This document shows positions 18,027-27,387 of a stretch of 64,000 nt of DNA, one piece after another. The notes beneath the pieces were generated by a model that worked only from the letters and a program-made list of their open reading frames with translations, did no database searches and was not told the DNA's origin. Origin of the DNA: Alsobacter metallidurans (GTDB taxonomy: Bacteria > Pseudomonadota > Alphaproteobacteria > Rhizobiales > Beijerinckiaceae); the NCBI RefSeq assembly GCF_014636935.1, contig NZ_BMES01000002.1, positions 1,485,148 through 1,549,147 of the forward strand, in the 5' to 3' direction. Positions within the stretch are counted from its first letter, which is position 1. The number at the start of each line of letters is the position of its first letter. The position numbers were made by a program, and so were the translations under genes.

Positions 18027-19145
18027 ATGAAGCTGCGCGTCGCCACGTTCAACGTCGAGAACCTCTCGTCCCGCTGGCGCTTCGCCGACGTGCAGCGCGG
18101 CGACGTCACGGCCGCCATGTCGCTGGCCGAGTTCGACCGCCCGCACGAGCGCGAGGCCGCCGAGCGCTCCGTCGCGCTGACGCTGGAGGACGACAAGCGG
18201 CAGATGACGGCGCTCGCCATCGCGGAGGCGCGCGCCGACGTGCTGTGCCTGCAGGAGGTCGACAGCCTGCGCGTGCTGGAGGCGTTCTTCGCCAACTACG
18301 TCCATCGCATGTCAGACATCCGTTACGGCCACTTCAAGCTCATGGAGGGCAACGACCGCCGCGGCATCGACGTCGGCTTTGCGGCCCGCCGCTCCCTGCT
18401 GCGGCCCGACCAGGTCACGGTGACATCGCACCGCGAGGGCACGTTCGAGCAGTTCGACGTCTTCGACCGCGACATCGCGGCTTTCGGCATCAAGCCGGGC
18501 GACCGGGTCTTCAACCGCGATTGCCTCATGGTGGACCTGGACCTCGGCCACATGACGCTCACGCTATTCGTGTGCCACCTGAAATCCATGAACAACGGCA
18601 AGGCCGACGGCCGCCCCGCCACCATGCCGCTGCGCCGGGCCGAGGCCCGCGCCGTGCGCGCGCTGGTGCAGCGCCGGTTCGGGCCGGACTGGCGCCGGGC
18701 CAATTGGATCGTGGCCGGCGACCTCAACGACTATTCCGAGGTGATCGGCCCCTTGGGGGCGGTCGATTCCAAGCCCTCCCCGGCCCTCCAGGTCCTGACC
18801 GAGCATTTCGGCGTCAACCCGGTGGCCGACCTGCCGCCGCATGAGCGGTGGACCCATTTCCATCGCGCCTGGATCGAGGACGAGGGGCGGATCCGCGAGG
18901 AGCACGTGCAGCTCGACTACGTGCTGCTTTCCCCTGCCCTGGCGGAGCGCGGCGCGACCGTCGAGATCGTCCGGCGCGGGTTGCCCTATCGCACCCCGCT
19001 CGACCCGCGCGATCCGGATCGTTCCATCCCCAGGCTCGCCACCACGGCCGATCGCTATCCGCGCGTCGGCTGGGACCGGCCCAAGGCGAGCGATCATTGC
19101 CTGCTCGCGGTGGAAATCGACCTTCCCGCCAACCGCCGCGACTGA
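18027..19145 (+). CDS. Endonuclease/exonuclease/phosphatase family protein
   Basis: A 372-residue protein of the DNase I-like EEP fold. Motifs in order: RVATFNVENL at the N-terminus, VLCLQEVDSL (metal-binding Glu), FVCHLKS, VAGDLND (catalytic Asp/Asn) and ASDHCLLAVEI (catalytic His) at the C-terminus. The family cleaves phosphodiester bonds in nucleic acids, lipids or small molecules; the substrate here is unknown. The ATG at 18027 was preferred over an in-frame TTG two codons upstream. It is followed after 14 bases by the PhzF-like gene. Confidence 0.88.
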   Translation: MKLRVATFNVENLSSRWRFADVQRGDVTAAMSLAEFDRPHEREAAERSVALTLEDDKRQMTALAIAEARADVLCLQEVDSLRVLEAFFANYVHRMSDIRYGHFKLMEGNDRRGIDVGFAARRSLLRPDQVTVTSHREGTFEQFDVFDRDIAAFGIKPGDRVFNRDCLMVDLDLGHMTLTLFVCHLKSMNNGKADGRPATMPLRRAEARAVRALVQRRFGPDWRRANWIVAGDLNDYSEVIGPLGAVDSKPSPALQVLTEHFGVNPVADLPPHERWTHFHRAWIEDEGRIREEHVQLDYVLLSPALAERGATVEIVRRGLPYRTPLDPRDPDRSIPRLATTADRYPRVGWDRPKASDHCLLAVEIDLPANRRD

Positions 19146-19159
19146 ACCAGGAGGTCGCC

Positions 19160-20065
19160 ATGCGCCGCCGCTTTTTCACCCTCGACGTGTTCACCACCCG
19201 GCCGATGGCCGGCAACCCGCTCGCGGTGGTGCTGGACAGCCAGGGCCTGACGGACGCCGCGATGCAGGGCATCGCGCGCGAGTTCAACCTGAGCGAAACC
19301 GTGTTTGTGCTGCCGCCCGCCGACGCGCACAACCGCGCGCGGTTGCGCATCTTCACCCCCGGCCGCGAGCTGCCCTTCGCGGGCCATCCCACCGTTGGAG
19401 CGGCGGTCTTGCTCGGCTGCCTCGATCACGGCCCCGGACACGGCGTGCTCGGCTTCGGCCTGGAGGAGAAGGTGGGCCTCGTCGCCTGCGTCGTCGAGGT
19501 GAAGCACGACGGATGCGGCGAGGCGACGTTCACGCTCCCGAGGCTGCCCGAAAAGCTTGCCGCCCCGCCCGCCGGCGCCGCCATCGCGCACGCCCTGAGC
19601 CTGACGGAGGCCGATCTCGGCTTCGGCGCGCACCGCCCCACGATCTACTCGGCCGGCAACGGCTTCACCTTTGCGCCGCTGCGGGACAAGGCCGCGGTCG
19701 ATCGCGCCCGGCCGGACCTCTCCGCCTGGAACGAGGGCGTCGGCCCCGCCGACCACCCCAACGCCTTCGTGTACTCGCGCGAGACCAGCGACGCGTCGAG
19801 CGCCTACTACGCCCGCATGTTCGCACCCGACATGGGCGTGATGGAGGATCCCGCGACTGGCTCCGCGGTGGCGGCGTTCGCGGGCGTCGTGATGGAGTTC
19901 GACAAGCCCGGCGACGGCGAGCACAGCCTCGTGATCGAGCAGGGCTACGCGATGGGCCGCCCATCCCAGATCACGCTCGGCCTCAGCGTGGAAGGTGGGC
20001 GTCTCGTCCGCGCCACCATCGGCGGCGGCGCCGTCGTGGTCTCCGAAGGATCGCTGCGGCTCTGA
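19160..20065 (+). CDS. PhzF-family isomerase/epimerase-like protein
   Basis: A 301-residue protein with two diaminopimelate-epimerase-like halves. Family motifs are VFTTRPMAGNPLAVVLD at the start, FNLSETVFVLP with the catalytic Glu, RELPFAGHPTVGAAVLL and MEDPATGSAVAAFAG. A strong AGGAGG precedes the ATG at 19160. PhzF proper makes phenazines, but no other phenazine genes are present. This belongs to the widespread housekeeping branch of unknown substrate. It is probably cotranscribed with the EEP gene and the Nudix gene. Confidence 0.9.
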   Translation: MRRRFFTLDVFTTRPMAGNPLAVVLDSQGLTDAAMQGIAREFNLSETVFVLPPADAHNRARLRIFTPGRELPFAGHPTVGAAVLLGCLDHGPGHGVLGFGLEEKVGLVACVVEVKHDGCGEATFTLPRLPEKLAAPPAGAAIAHALSLTEADLGFGAHRPTIYSAGNGFTFAPLRDKAAVDRARPDLSAWNEGVGPADHPNAFVYSRETSDASSAYYARMFAPDMGVMEDPATGSAVAAFAGVVMEFDKPGDGEHSLVIEQGYAMGRPSQITLGLSVEGGRLVRATIGGGAVVVSEGSLRL

Positions 20066-20098
20066 CCGCCGCACACTGTTTCAGCCCAGGACATTGCC

Positions 20099-20821
20099 GT
20101 GACGGATGATTTGCCGCCTCCCGTTTTCGCGCGCGTGACGCACATCGATTGCCGCGTGGACCAAAGGCCCTGGCCCTGGGCCGAGGCCGAGCGCGAGCGC
20201 ATCGACGCGCATTGGGCCGCGCAGGTCGGCCACAACCCGGCGCTGTTCGACGGCAAGGTTCTGGTGCTGCACACCGGCGGCGTGGACGGAGACGTGTTCC
20301 GCGCCGCCTATCTGGAAACCCGGTTCTCGCGTTTCCTGGCTTGGCGCGACTTCGGCTTTCCGGACCGCAGCATGCGCAACGGTTTTGCAATGGCGGCGCT
20401 GCGGAGCGCGGAAGGCGCTTACCTCCTCGGCGTGATGGGCCCGCAAACCGCCAATGCCGGGAAGATCTATTTCCCGGCCGGAACGCCCGACCCCAGCGAC
20501 GTCTTTGACGGGCGTGTCGATCTCGCAGGCAGCGTCGCGCGGGAACTCGAGGAGGAAACCGGCCTGACGGAGGCGGACGTCACGTTTGCGGACGACTGGA
20601 CCGTGGTCAGCCACGGCCAGCGCATCGCGCTCATGCGCCGGGTCGAGTCCCCCGAACCCGCCGATGACCTGCGCGCCCGCATCCTCTCGACCCTGGCGCG
20701 GGAGAAGCAGCCGGAGTTGTCCGACATTTGCGTCGTGCGCTCGGAGGCGGACATCGACGAAGCCGCAATGCCGCCTTTTGTAGTGGCCTATCTGCGCAAG
20801 GCGTTCGCGCCGCGCAGCTGA
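20099..20821 (+). CDS. Nudix-fold hydrolase family protein with degenerate first half of Nudix box
   Basis: A 240-residue protein. ARELEEETGLTEADV carries the REUxEExGU half of the Nudix box (about residues 146-155). The preceding Gly and Glu of the Gx5E half are not in the expected places. The central part KIYFPAGTPDPSDV resembles pyrophosphohydrolases of the ADP-ribose/NUDT22-like type. The likely start is GTG at 20099. It may hydrolyse a nucleoside-diphosphate-linked substrate. Activity is uncertain because of the altered motif. Confidence 0.78.
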   Translation: MTDDLPPPVFARVTHIDCRVDQRPWPWAEAERERIDAHWAAQVGHNPALFDGKVLVLHTGGVDGDVFRAAYLETRFSRFLAWRDFGFPDRSMRNGFAMAALRSAEGAYLLGVMGPQTANAGKIYFPAGTPDPSDVFDGRVDLAGSVARELEEETGLTEADVTFADDWTVVSHGQRIALMRRVESPEPADDLRARILSTLAREKQPELSDICVVRSEADIDEAAMPPFVVAYLRKAFAPRS

Positions 20822-20929
20822 ACGAAAGTCGCCTGGGGAAAGCCCCGCAAAGAGCGATCGCGAAGCGAGGGCGAAGCTTGAACGTGGCCATAAGCCATGC
20901 TGCTAATCCGCTTCCAATCAGGGGGCAGC

Positions 20930-21379
20930 ATGAAAACGATTTTCGCTCTCGCCGGGGTGGTCTTGATGACCGCCGGATGCGCCACGGTGACCCGCGGCAC
21001 GACCGGACAAGTCACGTTCAACTCAGAGCCATCTGGCGCGCAGATGCGCACGTCGCTCGGCCACACCTGTCCGACGCCTTGCACACTTGAGATCCCGCGG
21101 AAATCCGATTTCGTCGCGGTGTTCACGAAGGACGGCTACAAGGAGCAGCAGATCCCAATCGCCACGCGCGTCGCCGGATCGGGTGCGGCGGGTTTCGCCG
21201 GCAACATCCTGGTTGGCGGCCTGGTGGGCATGGGGGTCGACGCCGCGACCGGCTCGACGCTCGAGCATTTCCCCAACCCGGTCAACGCAACTCTCGAGGC
21301 GCTCCACCGTGCTCCTGCGCCGACGGTCAGCCGGCGGGGACGCGCCCCGAAGGCCATCGCTCCAGCGCCGGACGCCTGA
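20930..21379 (+). CDS. PEGA-like lipoprotein
   Basis: A 149-residue predicted lipoprotein. The signal peptide ends in the lipobox MTAGC with Cys17 as the lipidated residue. Next come TVTRGTTGQVTFNSEPSGAQ and a CPTPC pair in a beta-rich segment resembling a PEGA-like carbohydrate/peptidoglycan-associated fold. A Gly-rich hydrophobic stretch (about 85-108) and a basic tail follow. The start at 20930 (after GGGGG) puts the signal peptide at the N-terminus. Function unknown; probably in the outer or inner membrane facing the periplasm. Confidence 0.75.
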   Translation: MKTIFALAGVVLMTAGCATVTRGTTGQVTFNSEPSGAQMRTSLGHTCPTPCTLEIPRKSDFVAVFTKDGYKEQQIPIATRVAGSGAAGFAGNILVGGLVGMGVDAATGSTLEHFPNPVNATLEALHRAPAPTVSRRGRAPKAIAPAPDA

Positions 21380-21417
21380 GACGGTTGTGTCGGCGCCGCG
21401 GCGCCGACACGACGCGA

Positions 21418-21777
21418 TCAGCCTTGCGGATACCCATGCCGGCTGCGGGACGAACGAACGAGCGCTTCGGCTTCGCCATCCCGCCCGGCCTGGCACGCCG
21501 CTGACGCCTGGGCGATCTCGCCCTTGATCTTGTTGTAGACCGACTGGCTCACATGGCCGGAATTCAGGTCGTTATCCATGATGGCTTCATAGCGCGCCAC
21601 CGCGCCCGCGCAGCCGCTCCCTTCCGGCAGCCGGAAGCCCGGAGGAGACACCCCGGCCGGCAGATTGGCGTAGGCGGAGGACGACGGAGCCGCAGCCGCG
21701 ACCGGCGCCGAAGGCGTGCCGGCGGCATTGCAAGCTGCGAGCGCGAAAACGAGAACAGGCGCAATCAGGCGGATCAT
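21418..21777 (-). CDS. Small conserved-type lipoprotein with four-helix-like C-terminus
   Basis: A 119-residue predicted lipoprotein with lipobox LAAC at Cys16. A Ser/Ala/Pro-rich linker follows, then a compact domain (about 52-119) with two Cys (GCAGAVARYEAIMDNDL and ASAACQAG) and ending ARxxxxRHGYPQG-like. Proteins with this YxxxxDNDLxxGHVxxSVY pattern are familiar to me as hypothetical lipoproteins of Rhizobiales. An AGGAG lies before the ATG at 21777. It converges with the preceding lipoprotein gene. Function unknown. Confidence 0.75.
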   Translation of the reverse strand: MIRLIAPVLVFALAACNAAGTPSAPVAAAAPSSSAYANLPAGVSPPGFRLPEGSGCAGAVARYEAIMDNDLNSGHVSQSVYNKIKGEIAQASAACQAGRDGEAEALVRSSRSRHGYPQG

Positions 21778-22422
21778 CGGCGACTCCTTGACGAGGCCAA
21801 CCGTTGGCATTCGACACGCGCCTGCGTCAACCCGAACCTGAACGCCCGCGAATGCGCGAGTGGGCGACTTAGGACCGTTATGTTGCTGCGACACCCGCAA
21901 TCAACGGTTTTCACTGTGAGATCGTCCGATATCGCCGATCATAAAAACAATGTCTACTCAGTGAATAAAGGCGGCTCAGTGCGTTATTACCCCGTTTTAT
22001 TCGGTGAATTCACGCTCAACATTACCGATATCGACGCCACTCCGGTTGGATCCGTGCAGATTTCGCAAGGCATGCGGGGCCGCCGGCCATGCAGAACGGC
22101 CGGCGCTCGAATTCATCGCCAATGCCGCAAGAGCATTCTCAGGTCCATGACAAGCCCAGGTCCACCGAAAAACAAGCTGTCGTTGCATCTGCGTCTTGGC
22201 CATTCTAAGGCTCTCGCGTGAGCACACTGGTGGAGCGATGCGCTATACACCAGTTATTAAATTATCACATCAGATTTGGGAATTGCATCGACGTCTACAA
22301 TCCTGGGTTGTTCAACCCGGACAGACAAACCTGATGAGTATTCGCGCTTCTATGTACGATAACAACTTGTGCATTCCGCGAATCAGCGTAACGATCGCCA
22401 CGCTCACAACACGGTTGCTGCG
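21778..22422. other. Gene-free, lower-GC region upstream of the BLUF gene
   Basis: About 645 bases. Bases about 21900-22060 and 22220-22420 are clearly poorer in GC than the rest of the window. Open frames crossing it lack convincing starts, ribosome-binding sites or recognisable protein sequence. It could be the remnant of a decayed or transferred gene. No complete gene is supported. Confidence 0.4.
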
Positions 22423-22872
22423 ATGCCTTTTCGAGCCATCTACGTCAGCAGTCACATCTTGCCTGTTCGCGACGATGGGACATGCGAGGAGTTCGATCGG
22501 ATCGCCGAGCAGGCGCACCGGTGCAATGCGCAGACCGGGGTGTCGTTTTTCCTCGTCTGCACGCACCATTGGTTCTGCCAGGTGCTGGAGGGCAGCGAAC
22601 CCGCGGTGCGCCGTACGCTGGCCCGGATCGCGGCGGACAAGCGCCACTTCGACTGCCGCGTGATTGAGGCCACCGCGCAAGTCCAACACGCGAAGCTCGA
22701 CGGCTACGCCACGGTCCACAAAAGCATCGCCAACCGGCTGCTCTTTCTCGAACGCGGCTTCAGCCGCGCCATCGTGCCTTATGACCGGACCGCTGCCGAA
22801 ATGCTGGATCTTTGCAACGCCCTCCGGAGCTTTGGCGTCCCGAGCGAGCAGCGCCAGTCCGAACTCTGTTGA
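22423..22872 (+). CDS. Short BLUF-domain blue-light photoreceptor
   Basis: A 149-residue protein with a BLUF domain at about residues 3-95. The flavin photocycle residues are in place: Tyr7 in AIYVSS, Asn35 in CNAQTG and Gln53 in FCQVLEG. The Asn-Gln spacing of 18 residues equals that of AppA. The last about 50 residues are two helices without an EAL, GGDEF or other output domain, as in short BLUF proteins that act by protein contact. The semi-conserved Trp region reads LDGYATVH. The ATG at 22423 starts just before the first strand. The partner is unknown. Confidence 0.88.
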   Translation: MPFRAIYVSSHILPVRDDGTCEEFDRIAEQAHRCNAQTGVSFFLVCTHHWFCQVLEGSEPAVRRTLARIAADKRHFDCRVIEATAQVQHAKLDGYATVHKSIANRLLFLERGFSRAIVPYDRTAAEMLDLCNALRSFGVPSEQRQSELC

Positions 22873-23083
22873 TCCCACCCTGGCGTGAGCGATGAACCGC
22901 CGCAGAACCGCCCGCGACTGGCGGCTCCAGGCTAATCGCGCCGTTCGCGACTGTCCGGCATGCTGGCGCGCATTGCTGGCCTGAACCGCTCGCCCACAGC
23001 CGGGCCGCACGGCGCTTGCGCTATGAACCGCGTTTCGTTTATGAAGCTTGTGGCGCAGCAAAGCGCCGCCGAACGAGGACGCC

Positions 23084-23203
23084 GTGGCCGTATCCGCCGC
23101 CCATCGCCGCCAGCAGACGCAGACCGCTTCGGTCCGTACGGCGACGTCGTGCGCGCAGTCCTCCCTGCTTCTTTCCGGGCTTCTTCTCCTTATCCGCCCC
23201 TGA
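23084..23203 (+). CDS. leuA leader peptide (39 residues, Leu-rich end)
   Basis: A short frame from GTG 23084, with a GAGG element about 5 bases upstream, to TGA 23201-23203. Its end reads QSSLLLSGLLLLIRP: seven of ten consecutive codons (23165-23191) are leucine codons (CTG, CTT x5, CTC). It lies about 125 bases before leuA, and its stop codon sits inside the left arm of a strong hairpin. This is the classic layout of ribosome-mediated attenuation by leucyl-tRNA. The exact start is uncertain; the Leu run and hairpin are the firm evidence. Confidence 0.7.
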   Translation: MAVSAAHRRQQTQTASVRTATSCAQSSLLLSGLLLLIRP

Positions 23204-23240
23204 GGGCCGGCTGGGCGCGTGCGCCTGGGCGCTCAGGGGC
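23196..23240 (+). promoter_or_regulatory. Leader hairpin overlapping the Leu-leader stop codon
   Basis: A perfect 9-bp stem, GCCCCTGAG (23196-23204) with CTCAGGGGC (23232-23240). The loop itself folds as GGCGC-GT-GCGCC (about 23214-23225). The left arm includes the leader stop codon, so a ribosome finishing the leader would melt it, while one stalled on the Leu codons would let it form. No T-run follows. The control step may therefore be Rho-dependent termination or access to the leuA start rather than an intrinsic terminator. Confidence 0.6.
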
Positions 23241-23327
23241 CGCCGAAGCCGGACGCAACGAAGCGCTCTGATCCGCCTTGGCCCCGATGCGGCCCGCGGC
23301 AGGCGAAAGCCACGACAAGGACAGCCC

Positions 23328-24902
<1,575 letters not shown>

Positions 24903-24912
24903 GGGCCGTGAC

Positions 24913-24988
24913 GCCCGCCGTCAACTTCGTTGTTGGCGGGCTCAACTCTCTCCGTCATCCCCGGCGGCGCAGGTCGCCGGGATGACGG
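24913..24988 (+). terminator. Hairpin after leuA followed by a type-B palindromic repeat
   Basis: GCCCGCC (24913-24919) pairs with GGCGGGC (24935-24941) just after the leuA stop; no T-run follows. Next comes CCGTCATCCCCGGCG (24952-24966) pairing with CGCCGG-GATGACGG (24975-24988). This is the short form of the repeat seen at 55056-55160. Either may act as a 3' end-stabilising structure for leuA mRNA. Confidence 0.55.
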
Positions 24989-25138
24989 CGGAGGGGCTTA
25001 CGAGCCGGGCGATCAGGAGAAGCCCTCCCCTCCAGCGCGAAAAAGCGCGACCGGAATGCAAACTGCCGCTGGACATCCCCGCGGGCCTTTGATACTCACC
25101 CCCTCGTCGCGGCGGCTTCGGCCCCCGGCAACTTTGAT

Positions 25139-25214
<76 letters not shown>

Positions 25215-25340
25215 TCAAAGTCCTTCAGGCGAGCAGTGATCTCGCCGCGAACTCTCATTTCATCTCCGCCTTCACTCGCGCTTATCCCGTTTCAGCGTAA
25301 CAGTGCTGTGTTTCGCGGCTGAACCTGCTATTGCGCCCGC

Positions 25341-26039
25341 GTGGAAGACCTGTCGCGCGCTTTTTCCCTTGCCGCACGCCTCATCGTGAATGGGGACGCC
25401 GAACTGATCGGCATCGTCGGGCTGTCGCTGCGCGTCAGCGGCGCGGCGACGCTGATCGCGTTCGCGCTGGGCGCGCCGCTCGGCGCCGCGCTGGCGGTCT
25501 GGCGCTTCCCGGGCCGGCACGCCGTGGTGGTCGCCGTCCACGCGCTGCTCGGGCTTCCGCCCGTGGTGGTTGGCTTGCTGCTCTATGTCGCCCTGTCGCG
25601 CTCGGGCCCGCTGGGGGCCATGGGGCTGTTGTTCACGCCCGCAGCCATGACCACCGCGCAGGCTGTGCTCGCCTTGCCGATCGTGGTGGCGCTCACGCAC
25701 CGCACCGTGGAGGGCTATTGGCGCGACTACGGCGCGGCGCTGCTCGTCGACGGAGCATCGCTGGCCCGCGCCTGCCTGGAGCTGCTCTCCATGGCGCGGG
25801 GAGCCCTGGTGACGGTTCTGCTCGCCGCATTCGGACGCTGCGTGGCCGAGGTTGGCGCGATCCTTGTGGTGGGCGGTAACATCCGCGGCTTCACCCGCAC
25901 GATGACCACCGCGATCGCGCTGGAGACCAGCAAGGGCGACCTGGCGCTGGCGCTGGCGCTGGGGTTGACGTTGATCACCATCAGCGCCGCCGTGAGCGCC
26001 GCCGCGTTCGGCCTCCAGCGCGCCGCCGAGGGACGCTGA
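25341..26039 (+). CDS. tupB: Tungstate-type ABC transporter permease TupB
   Basis: A 232-residue permease with five to six transmembrane segments. SLRVSGAATLIAFALGAPLG at the start and GRCVAEVGAILVVGGNIRG in the EAA loop, followed by FTRTMTTAIALETSKGD, match the TupB/WtpB-like single-permease family. The start is GTG at 25341. It would import tungstate with a TupA binding protein and a TupC ATPase. The tupA candidate is close by but on the other strand, and no ATPase gene is adjacent. Specificity for tungstate versus molybdate is inferred from family resemblance. Confidence 0.85.
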   Translation: MEDLSRAFSLAARLIVNGDAELIGIVGLSLRVSGAATLIAFALGAPLGAALAVWRFPGRHAVVVAVHALLGLPPVVVGLLLYVALSRSGPLGAMGLLFTPAAMTTAQAVLALPIVVALTHRTVEGYWRDYGAALLVDGASLARACLELLSMARGALVTVLLAAFGRCVAEVGAILVVGGNIRGFTRTMTTAIALETSKGDLALALALGLTLITISAAVSAAAFGLQRAAEGR

Positions 26040-26042
26040 GGC

Positions 26043-26234
26043 TCAGCCGGTCGGAATTTCTCCTTCCACCACATGGTCAAGCGAGCCGTCGCTGGATGTC
26101 AGCGTCATCTTCACCCGCAATACGTCGCCCGGCGCTTTGCCGTCGCGCACGACCTTCTCGATCTCGCGCTGCGAGGTCACGCCGACCTCCTTCAGGAACT
26201 TGCGCAGCGCCATGTTGAAGCGTTCTTCGTCCAT
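26043..26234 (-). CDS. DUF6494-like small protein
   Basis: A 63-residue acidic/basic mixed protein beginning MDEERFNMALRKFLKEVGVT, with SQREIEKVVRD in the middle and a beta-rich C-terminus. This pattern fits what I recall as the DUF6494 family of small proteobacterial proteins. It sits 12 bases downstream of tupA on the same strand, so it is probably cotranscribed with tungstate uptake. An AGGAGA-type site precedes the ATG at 26234. No function is known. Confidence 0.75.
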   Translation of the reverse strand: MDEERFNMALRKFLKEVGVTSQREIEKVVRDGKAPGDVLRVKMTLTSSDGSLDHVVEGEIPTG

Positions 26235-26246
26235 GCTCGTCTCCTC

Positions 26247-27080
26247 TCAAGACCGTTCGGTCGAGGCGTTGGGAAAAAAGAGCTGCTGCCCCTCGATCCG
26301 ATAGCTCGCGATGGCGCCCTGCCCATCGGGCGAAATCAGCCAGTCCACGAAAGCCTGCCCGTCCTGCGCCTTCACGTTCGGGTGCTTCTGCGGGTTCACG
26401 AGCATTGCGCCATACTGGTTGAACAGCCGCCGGTCGCCCTCCACCAGGATCGTGAGATCCTGCCGGTTCTTGAACGACAGCCACGTTCCCCGGTCCGCCA
26501 GCACATAGCCGCCGATCGCGGCCGCCATGTTGAGCGCCGGGCCCATGCCCTGGCCAATCTCACGGTACCAGCTGTCCTTGGCGGCCGCGATGTCCACGCC
26601 CGCCTCCTTCCAGGTCCGCAGCTCCGCCGCGTGCGTGCCCGAGCGGTCGCCGCGCGACACGAAGGCCGCCTTGGCGGCCGCAATCTTGCGGAAGGCGTCC
26701 AGCACGTCCGGGTCCTGCGCCGCTTTGGCGGGATCCTGCTTCGGGCCGACCACGATGAAATCGTTGTACATCACGTCGAAGCGCTTCACGCCCTGGCCCT
26801 CAGCCATGAACGCGTCCTCGGCCGCCCGGTCATGCACGAACACCACGTCGGCGTCGCCGCGCCGGCCGATGTCCAGCGCCTGGCCGGTGCCCACCGCCAC
26901 GACCCGGACCTCGATGCCGGTCTTGGCCGTGAACGCCCCAAGCAGGTGGCCGAACAGGCCGGATTGCTCCGTCGACGTCGTGGACGCGACCGTGATGAAG
27001 CGCGATTGAGCCACGCCGGGCGACGCCGCCGCCAGCGCGACCCCAAGCGCGATCAGTCCCGACACGATACGCTTCAGCAT
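26247..27080 (-). CDS. tupA: Tungstate-binding periplasmic protein TupA
   Basis: A 277-residue exported protein with a signal peptide of about 24 residues ending PGVAQ. The mature protein starts FITVASTTSTEQSGLFGHLL, which contains the TTST oxyanion-binding motif characteristic of TupA; FVSRGDRSGTH is a second oxyanion-contacting motif. It captures tungstate for the TupB permease. The ATG at 27080 with GGAAGGAG upstream places the signal peptide at the N-terminus; a longer frame was rejected. It sits next to a formate dehydrogenase of a type that uses tungsten in Methylobacterium. Confidence 0.9.
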   Translation of the reverse strand: MLKRIVSGLIALGVALAAASPGVAQSRFITVASTTSTEQSGLFGHLLGAFTAKTGIEVRVVAVGTGQALDIGRRGDADVVFVHDRAAEDAFMAEGQGVKRFDVMYNDFIVVGPKQDPAKAAQDPDVLDAFRKIAAAKAAFVSRGDRSGTHAAELRTWKEAGVDIAAAKDSWYREIGQGMGPALNMAAAIGGYVLADRGTWLSFKNRQDLTILVEGDRRLFNQYGAMLVNPQKHPNVKAQDGQAFVDWLISPDGQGAIASYRIEGQQLFFPNASTERS

Positions 27081-27387
27081 GGCTGCTCCTTCCAACGACG
27101 GCAGCATAGGCAGGCGCATCGCCCGCTCGCAAGCCGACGTGAACTGACGGAAGTCTTGTCTCCGGTTCAAGAAATTTCGCGCGGCGTTGACCGAATTTCC
27201 GGCGATCCGCCTCGTTCGCCATGATTTCTCGCGAGCTTAGACCAAAGTATAGATGGTCTAGCGATAGTCTGCACTCGTACCCGCGCTTGCTTGCACCTTG
27301 CGAGCCGATACACATGACACAACCGCCCTGGAACAACTCCGGGCGTCGACCGAGCGTTCGAACAACGGACGCCTCAGGAGGAAGCAC
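27081..27387. promoter_or_regulatory. Divergent promoter region tupA / formate-oxalate transporter
   Basis: A 307-base region. It contains a perfect dyad TAGACCA (27238-27244), 9-base spacer, TGGTCTA (27254-27260), about 130 bases upstream of the transporter start. The arms resemble GntR-family half-sites. A TTGACC that could be a -35 element lies at 27187-27192. A related half-site TGGTCT recurs upstream of the formate dehydrogenase beta gene at 29147-29152. The regulator is not identified in the window. Confidence 0.5.

Noticed and set aside
19160-20065. Phenazine biosynthesis assigned to the PhzF-like gene
   Set aside because: No other phz genes are present, and PhzF-like proteins are common in bacteria that make no phenazines.
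21553-22221. Long forward frame overlapping the small lipoprotein gene and the low-GC region
   Set aside because: Most of it is antisense to the lipoprotein gene, and the remaining part has no family features or start signal.
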